In this document: in pieces, positions 46,283 through 49,661 of the stretch | Layout: each line of letters begins with the position of its first letter | How positions within the stretch are numbered: the first letter of the stretch is position 1 | Source of the DNA: Colwellia psychrerythraea | GTDB taxonomy: Bacteria > Pseudomonadota > Gammaproteobacteria > Enterobacterales > Alteromonadaceae | Reading direction: 5' to 3' | DNA: 49,661 nt | Assembly: GCA_002163005.1 (NCBI GenBank) | Contig: MAAF01000006.1 | Coordinates: 1-49,661, forward strand | Program-made: the position numbers and the translations under genes | The notes under the pieces: model-generated | Seen by the model: the letters and a program-made list of their open reading frames with translations, nothing else | Databases searched by the model: none | What the model was told of the DNA's origin: nothing

Positions 46283-47161
46283 ATGAAAATAATGTTTTTC
46301 GTTCGCTTTATATCCAGTCTTGCGTTAGTTATTGCGATAGTAGCACCTTTTACCTTTTTAGTGCCTAAACCCTTAGTTACTATTGTAGAGGTCGCTGTAG
46401 ATTCTGCTGCTGATAGAGTTGCTGCTCAAGTTGTTGAAAAAGTGAAAGTAATAGAGAAACCGTTACATCAGGTAAATTTACCTGATTTTGCTGCAATTTA
46501 TGATATACCAACAAAAAAACGTCGATTCTTTGGTTTTGTCCGTCCAGCAATTGAAGCTAAAAATAATCAATTAGCTGAACAGAGATCGAAACTTGAGCAT
46601 TGGCATGAGCAAATCTCACTTGGTTTAGGACTTACAGAAGAAGAACAAACTTCACTACAGACCCTTATCAAGGCTTATCGCATTAATAAAGAGGCTTCAA
46701 CTTTACAGCAAATTAATGATTTGTTAGTGCGTGTTGATATTATCCCTACTTCACTTGTGTTGGTACAGGCTGCTAATGAGTCTGCTTGGGGGACATCTCG
46801 TTTTGCTCGCATAGGCTTAAACTTCTTTGGTATTTGGTGTTATAGAACGGGCTGTGGCATGGTGCCTGGGGGACGTAATACGGGAGCTAAACATGAAGTT
46901 GCTGCATTTCAAACTGTTGATGCTGCGGTTTCTGGCTATTTTAATAATATAAATAAGCATAATGCTTATCATGTGTTTAGAACAATCCGTGCTGAATTAA
47001 GAGCGCAAGATCAACCGCTCGATGCAGAAATCTTAGCAACTGGCTTGTTACCTTATTCTGAGCGTGGTGCGCAATATGTGTTAGATCTCACTGACATGTT
47101 AAGGCATAACCAGCGATATTTTGTTAAGCCAAGCAGCCAACAAACTGCTTTAGCAGATTAA
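46283..47161 (+). CDS. bax: Bax-type N-acetylglucosaminidase
   Basis: A 292-residue protein with an N-terminal signal or anchor helix (about residues 9-27). The glucosaminidase domain carries ANESAWGTSRFARIGLNFFG near residues 165-184, including the catalytic Glu, then IWCYRTGCGMVPGGRNTG, HEVAAFQTVDAAVSGYF and PYSERGAQYV. This matches E. coli Bax (274 residues), a family with a mannosyl-glycoprotein endo-beta-N-acetylglucosaminidase-like fold that probably cuts peptidoglycan glycans. AAGGAG precedes the start. A bidirectional terminator follows. Confidence 0.9.
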   Translation: MKIMFFVRFISSLALVIAIVAPFTFLVPKPLVTIVEVAVDSAADRVAAQVVEKVKVIEKPLHQVNLPDFAAIYDIPTKKRRFFGFVRPAIEAKNNQLAEQRSKLEHWHEQISLGLGLTEEEQTSLQTLIKAYRINKEASTLQQINDLLVRVDIIPTSLVLVQAANESAWGTSRFARIGLNFFGIWCYRTGCGMVPGGRNTGAKHEVAAFQTVDAAVSGYFNNINKHNAYHVFRTIRAELRAQDQPLDAEILATGLLPYSERGAQYVLDLTDMLRHNQRYFVKPSSQQTALAD

Positions 47162-47207
47162 CTATTCAAATTTACTCGCTAAATAGCGTTTCACATTTAG
47201 CAAATAC

Positions 47208-47243
47208 AAAAACGGCCAATGCGATAAACATTGGCCGTTTTTT
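47208..47243. terminator. Bidirectional terminator between bax and ttcA
   Basis: A 14-bp stem AAAAACGGCCAATG/CATTGGCCGTTTTT with a 7-base loop and T-runs on both strands. It ends the converging bax and ttcA transcripts. Confidence 0.9.
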
Positions 47244-47302
47244 ATTTGTGTATTTATTCTGTTGATATCTAATCAGTAGACAATTAATTAAGTTGCTATC
47301 AA

Positions 47303-48247
47303 TTATTTAACTTCAATCACATTGAGTTGCTGGGCATCGTTAAGATGATTTTTAGGTGACAAGTCCTGTGGTGCTTCAATCGCTACCTCATCAAAGGCAG
47401 TATCACCACCGTTAATAATACCCGAAGTACTGTTAATGCTTTTAAAATCAAATAAGTTACTGTCGCATAAATGTGAAGGGACAACGTTTTGCATTGCCGT
47501 AAACATAGACTCAATTCGTCCCGGAAATTGGTCGTGCCAATCGTTTAACATGCGTTTGATATTTTGTCTTTGCATATTGGGCTGAGAGCCACACAAGTTA
47601 CAGGGGATAATAGGGAATTGTTTCAATTCACTGTATTGAATAAGCTCACTTTCTTTGCAAAAAGCTAAAGGGCGTATGACTACATGTTCGCCATTATCTG
47701 AGACAAGCTTTGCTGGCATTGCCTTCATTTTTCCGCCATAAAACATATTTAGCATTAGCGTTTCAATCATGTCATCACGATGATGGCCTAATGCTATCTT
47801 GGTTGCGCCAATCTTTTTAGCTGCTTTGTATAAAACGGCGCGGCGCAATCGAGAGCATAAACTACAAGTCGTTTTACCTTCAGGTACTTTATCTTTGACA
47901 ATATCGTAAGTGTTTTCTTCAACAATATGATATTCAATACCAAGTTGGTCGAGATACTCGGGTAAAATATGCTCAGGAAAACCAGGTTGTTTTTGGTCTA
48001 AATTAACGGCTACTATATCAAAGTGAATTGGAGCAGATTCTTTTAATAGCATTAAAATACTTAGCATGGCATAGCTGTCTTTGCCACCAGACAAGCAAAC
48101 CATCACTTTATCGCCATCTTCAATCATATTATATTGCGCAATGGCTTGACCAACATGACGCCTAAGTTTCTTTTCTAATTTTATAAATTGTGTTTTTTGG
48201 ATCGATGTTAGTTTTGTCGTTGGTAACGTTAGTTGTTCTACAGTCAT
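47303..48247 (-). CDS. ttcA: tRNA 2-thiocytidine(32) synthetase TtcA
   Basis: It inserts sulfur at C32 of certain tRNAs, using a 4Fe-4S cluster and ATP. It has 314 residues. The PP-loop is [11 protein letters not shown] near residues 50-60, and the two Fe-S-binding CXXC motifs are [11 protein letters not shown] near residues 130-140 and [15 protein letters not shown] near residues 215-229. [18 protein letters not shown] (about residues 157-174) is also typical. The C-terminus, about 35 residues past the conserved core, is variable. It is transcribed alone and ends at the terminator shared with bax. Confidence 0.96.
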   Translation of the reverse strand: MTVEQLTLPTTKLTSIQKTQFIKLEKKLRRHVGQAIAQYNMIEDGDKVMVCLSGGKDSYAMLSILMLLKESAPIHFDIVAVNLDQKQPGFPEHILPEYLDQLGIEYHIVEENTYDIVKDKVPEGKTTCSLCSRLRRAVLYKAAKKIGATKIALGHHRDDMIETLMLNMFYGGKMKAMPAKLVSDNGEHVVIRPLAFCKESELIQYSELKQFPIIPCNLCGSQPNMQRQNIKRMLNDWHDQFPGRIESMFTAMQNVVPSHLCDSNLFDFKSINSTSGIINGGDTAFDEVAIEAPQDLSPKNHLNDAQQLNVIEVK

Positions 48248-48297
48248 GTGGCTTACTTTATTGATTGAAATTAACGGCGGGAATTATAGCAGTTTGA

Positions 48298-48602
48298 TAA
48301 TACCAATTGTACCAATGAAGTGATCATTTTTAGATAGCCTAAATATCCAATAACATGGTTACTTTCAATCCCAATAGCCAGCTATGACTCAATCAAGCGT
48401 TTTGTTCTTGAATATTTACTTTCACTGCTTATTTTAAAATGAGAGCTGTAACCTTAATTAATAAAAATGGCAAATAGAGTTTGCGCCCCTTCATCGTTTG
48501 GAACTGATCAACCAAGACTTTAGTTACGTACTCAAAAACGCGGTATCAACAGGAGCGAATTACTCCTTGAATATGCTCAAATACACTTTAAGGAACAGGA
48601 TG
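48298..48602. other. Gap upstream of ttcA with a TAATACCAAT repeat end
   Basis: The 355-bp gap between ttcA and the DUF3135 gene holds TAATACCAATTG at 48298-48309, followed by AATGAAGTGATCA. This resembles the element end at 49544, where AAGAAAGTGATC follows at the same distance. No matching second end was found. The remainder shows no gene. Confidence 0.35.
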
Positions 48603-48935
48603 TCATTCTCTATCCTTTAAGTAGATGATATAAGAATCCTTTTTTTTATCGCATATTGGCTGGTTTTTAGTGAAATTTGTTAATGCTCTATTCAATTCAA
48701 TAAAAGAATCATGCATCATTCGCGATATTCGAACACAGGAATCGACAGGATTTTTGGCCAGCTTCCTTTGTGCATCTATCTGAAATTGCAATCCTTGTAA
48801 ACGTCGCCGGTGGCTTCCTGATGTTCTTTCGATGAGTGCGGCAATGTTTGCCCTAAGAATGAGTTCAAGTTTATCGGGTGAATTTTCAGCTAATTCCCTT
48901 AGCGTTTTAGGGTCGGGGAGGAGATTATTATTCAT
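48603..48935 (-). CDS. DUF3135 family protein
   Basis: A protein of about 110 residues of the DUF3135 family (gammaproteobacterial, function unknown). The pattern LLPDPKTLRELAENSPDKLE, then GSHRRRLQGLQFQIDAQRK and SRMMHDSFIELNRAL, matches the family. I chose the ATG at 48935 because GAGG lies at suitable spacing; a TTG at 48941 would add two residues. The ribosome-binding site overlaps the stop codon of a small ORF upstream (48946-49110). Confidence 0.8.
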   Translation of the reverse strand: MNNNLLPDPKTLRELAENSPDKLELILRANIAALIERTSGSHRRRLQGLQFQIDAQRKLAKNPVDSCVRISRMMHDSFIELNRALTNFTKNQPICDKKKDSYIIYLKDRE

Positions 48936-48945
48936 AGTCAATACC

Positions 48946-49110
48946 TCATAGGATAGTATCTAAGTCGCTACTATTTTCATCATCCGTAAAATACTTACAA
49001 TAATTAATTGTGCTTCCTTGCAGTAAGTATAGGTTAATTATTACCTTGACCTTAGAAATCGGTAACTCTGCGCCGCGCTCGGTTGCAGGTTTTTTAATAG
49101 ATTTAGCCAT
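48946..49110 (-). CDS. Small ORF coupled to the DUF3135 gene
   Basis: A 54-codon frame opens with ATG at 49110 (MAKSIKKPATERGAELPISK...) and ends with TGA at 48946. The stop codon lies inside the ribosome-binding region of the DUF3135 gene, suggesting translational coupling. The N-terminus is basic; the middle contains a hydrophobic strand-like segment (VKVIINLYLL). No family was recognised. GCGAGTGA just before the ATG is a weak ribosome-binding site. A real small gene is plausible but unproven. Confidence 0.4.
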   Translation of the reverse strand: MAKSIKKPATERGAELPISKVKVIINLYLLQGSTINYCKYFTDDENSSDLDTIL

Positions 49111-49137
49111 TCACTCGCAATCAAATTATTAATATGC

Positions 49138-49293
49138 ATCTATCGCTTTGAGCAGTTCAATAAATTTAAAGATTTTAAAGCGTTTCATTTTAATCAAGCA
49201 GTAGGTGTTAAAAACACATTACTTACTCAAAAAAACCTTAGAACAGGTGATAACTTAATCAACCTAGAATTAATCAAAGTCCTGAAAATGTAA
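49138..49293 (+). pseudogene. Fragment of a tyrosine recombinase (integrase)
   Basis: An in-frame stretch of about 51 codons has no start codon and ends at TAA 49291-49293. It contains IYRFEQFNKFKDFKAFHFNQ and then KNLRTGDNL. This resembles the N-terminal core-binding part of a group of phage-type tyrosine recombinases, where a RFE...DFKxFHxxQA block is followed by RTGxxLS. Similarity ends after RTGDNL and nothing of the catalytic domain is visible. It is best read as a decayed remnant of a mobile element. The comparison is from memory, not a search. Confidence 0.5.
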
Positions 49294-49543
49294 ATAGCAT
49301 TTGAGTAATGTTTAATAAAAGGATGGATAAATAATAATGATTAAGGCATTGCCATTAGGAACACAATGCTAATGACTATATTGTCCACGAGCTAACCTAT
49401 TTAATGTGCCCTCATATTTGGTTCTCCTAAACCCAGCAATACCTAAAAGAGAGGGGGGCGAGGGGGGGCCAGAGAGGCATTGTCCACTATTACCAACCAA
49501 GCAGAGAAGCACTACACGAAAAAAACGCCTCAATATCCTATAC
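49294..49543. other. Gene-free tail with G-runs and a 9-bp direct repeat
   Basis: No gene is seen. ATTGTCCAC occurs at 49380-49388 and again at 49479-49487. Two long G-runs (six and seven Gs) at about 49453-49468 are unusual in this AT-rich DNA. The stretch may be scrambled mobile-element debris, consistent with the recombinase fragment beside it. Confidence 0.35.
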
Positions 49544-49661
49544 TAATACCAATCCGTATAAGAAAGTGATCGCTTAGCGAGAATTTAAAGGCTTATAGGC
49601 AAGGCATTGATTGTAGGTAATGGTTATTCAGGAGAATAAGCTCCTGCATTCTCTAATAAGC
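49544..49661. repeat. Repeat element end, cut by the window edge
   Basis: It begins TAATACCAATCCGTATAAG, matched in inverted form at 39701-39722. Inside, AGGCAAGGCATTGATTG (about 49599-49615) matches the reverse complement of part of the MITE-like copy at 15925-16191. This suggests a related element in the opposite orientation that continues beyond the window. Confidence 0.55.

Noticed and set aside
49450..49470. G-quadruplex from the G-runs
   Set aside because: Only two long G-runs are present; a four-strand fold would need splitting of both runs and is not well supported.

Overview
The window looks like chromosomal DNA of a marine gammaproteobacterium of the order Alteromonadales, most likely Colwellia/Thalassotalea-like. 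This is inferred from the AT-rich base composition, the housekeeping genes (pheST-ihfA, ppsA/ppsR/aroH, ttcA, bax, a YdiJ-type dehydrogenase, DUF1415 and DUF3135 genes), the multiheme cytochromes and the sulfatases. No rRNA, tRNA or CRISPR array was seen, and no complete mobile element.

Layout. 1-180: 5' end of a FucP-type sugar permease. 493-5473: a plus-strand cluster of DUF1800, a Tat-exported DUF1501 protein and an exported octaheme cytochrome c with C-terminal TPRs. 5647-6114: low-molecular-weight protein tyrosine phosphatase. 6256-11158: aroH-like DAHP synthase and ppsR, divergent from ppsA, an arrangement also found in E. coli. 11370-15881: a tight six-gene minus-strand run (YHS protein, DoxX-like membrane protein, two ATP-grasp proteins, an MFS-like transporter, a DinB-fold protein) that I cannot match to a known pathway. 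16679-24313: YdiJ-type FAD/Fe-S dehydrogenase, a small membrane protein, then pheS-pheT-ihfA. 24527-31453: a minus-strand MoxR/DUF58/DUF4381/BatA/BatB/BatC/BatD operon. 31541-38309: a second octaheme cytochrome-TPR paralogue directly coupled to an exported SUMF1-like protein, then two tandem sulfatases. 38699-41652: AraC-type regulator and a PafA-like alkaline phosphatase. 41933-47161: Atm1-type ABC exporter, DUF1415, a LysE/RhtB exporter, a multi-pass membrane protein and a Bax-type glucosaminidase. 47303-49110: ttcA, DUF3135 and a small coupled ORF. The last 550 bases are gene-poor and hold a decayed tyrosine-recombinase fragment and the end of a repeat element.

Themes. Alkaline-phosphatase-superfamily proteins (DUF1501, two sulfatases, a PafA-like enzyme) recur, and two of their clusters contain paralogous eight-heme cytochrome-TPR proteins. 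This suggests periplasmic processing of sulfated or phosphorylated substrates linked to electron transfer, which is an inference. Intergenic DNA carries a palindromic MITE-like family: two full copies of about 265 bp, with stems that differ in sequence but keep pairing and loops that are identical, plus a 47-bp remnant. A second set of sites shares a TAATACCAAT end. The best candidates for an undescribed system are the double ATP-grasp operon and the SUMF1-like/octaheme cytochrome pair.
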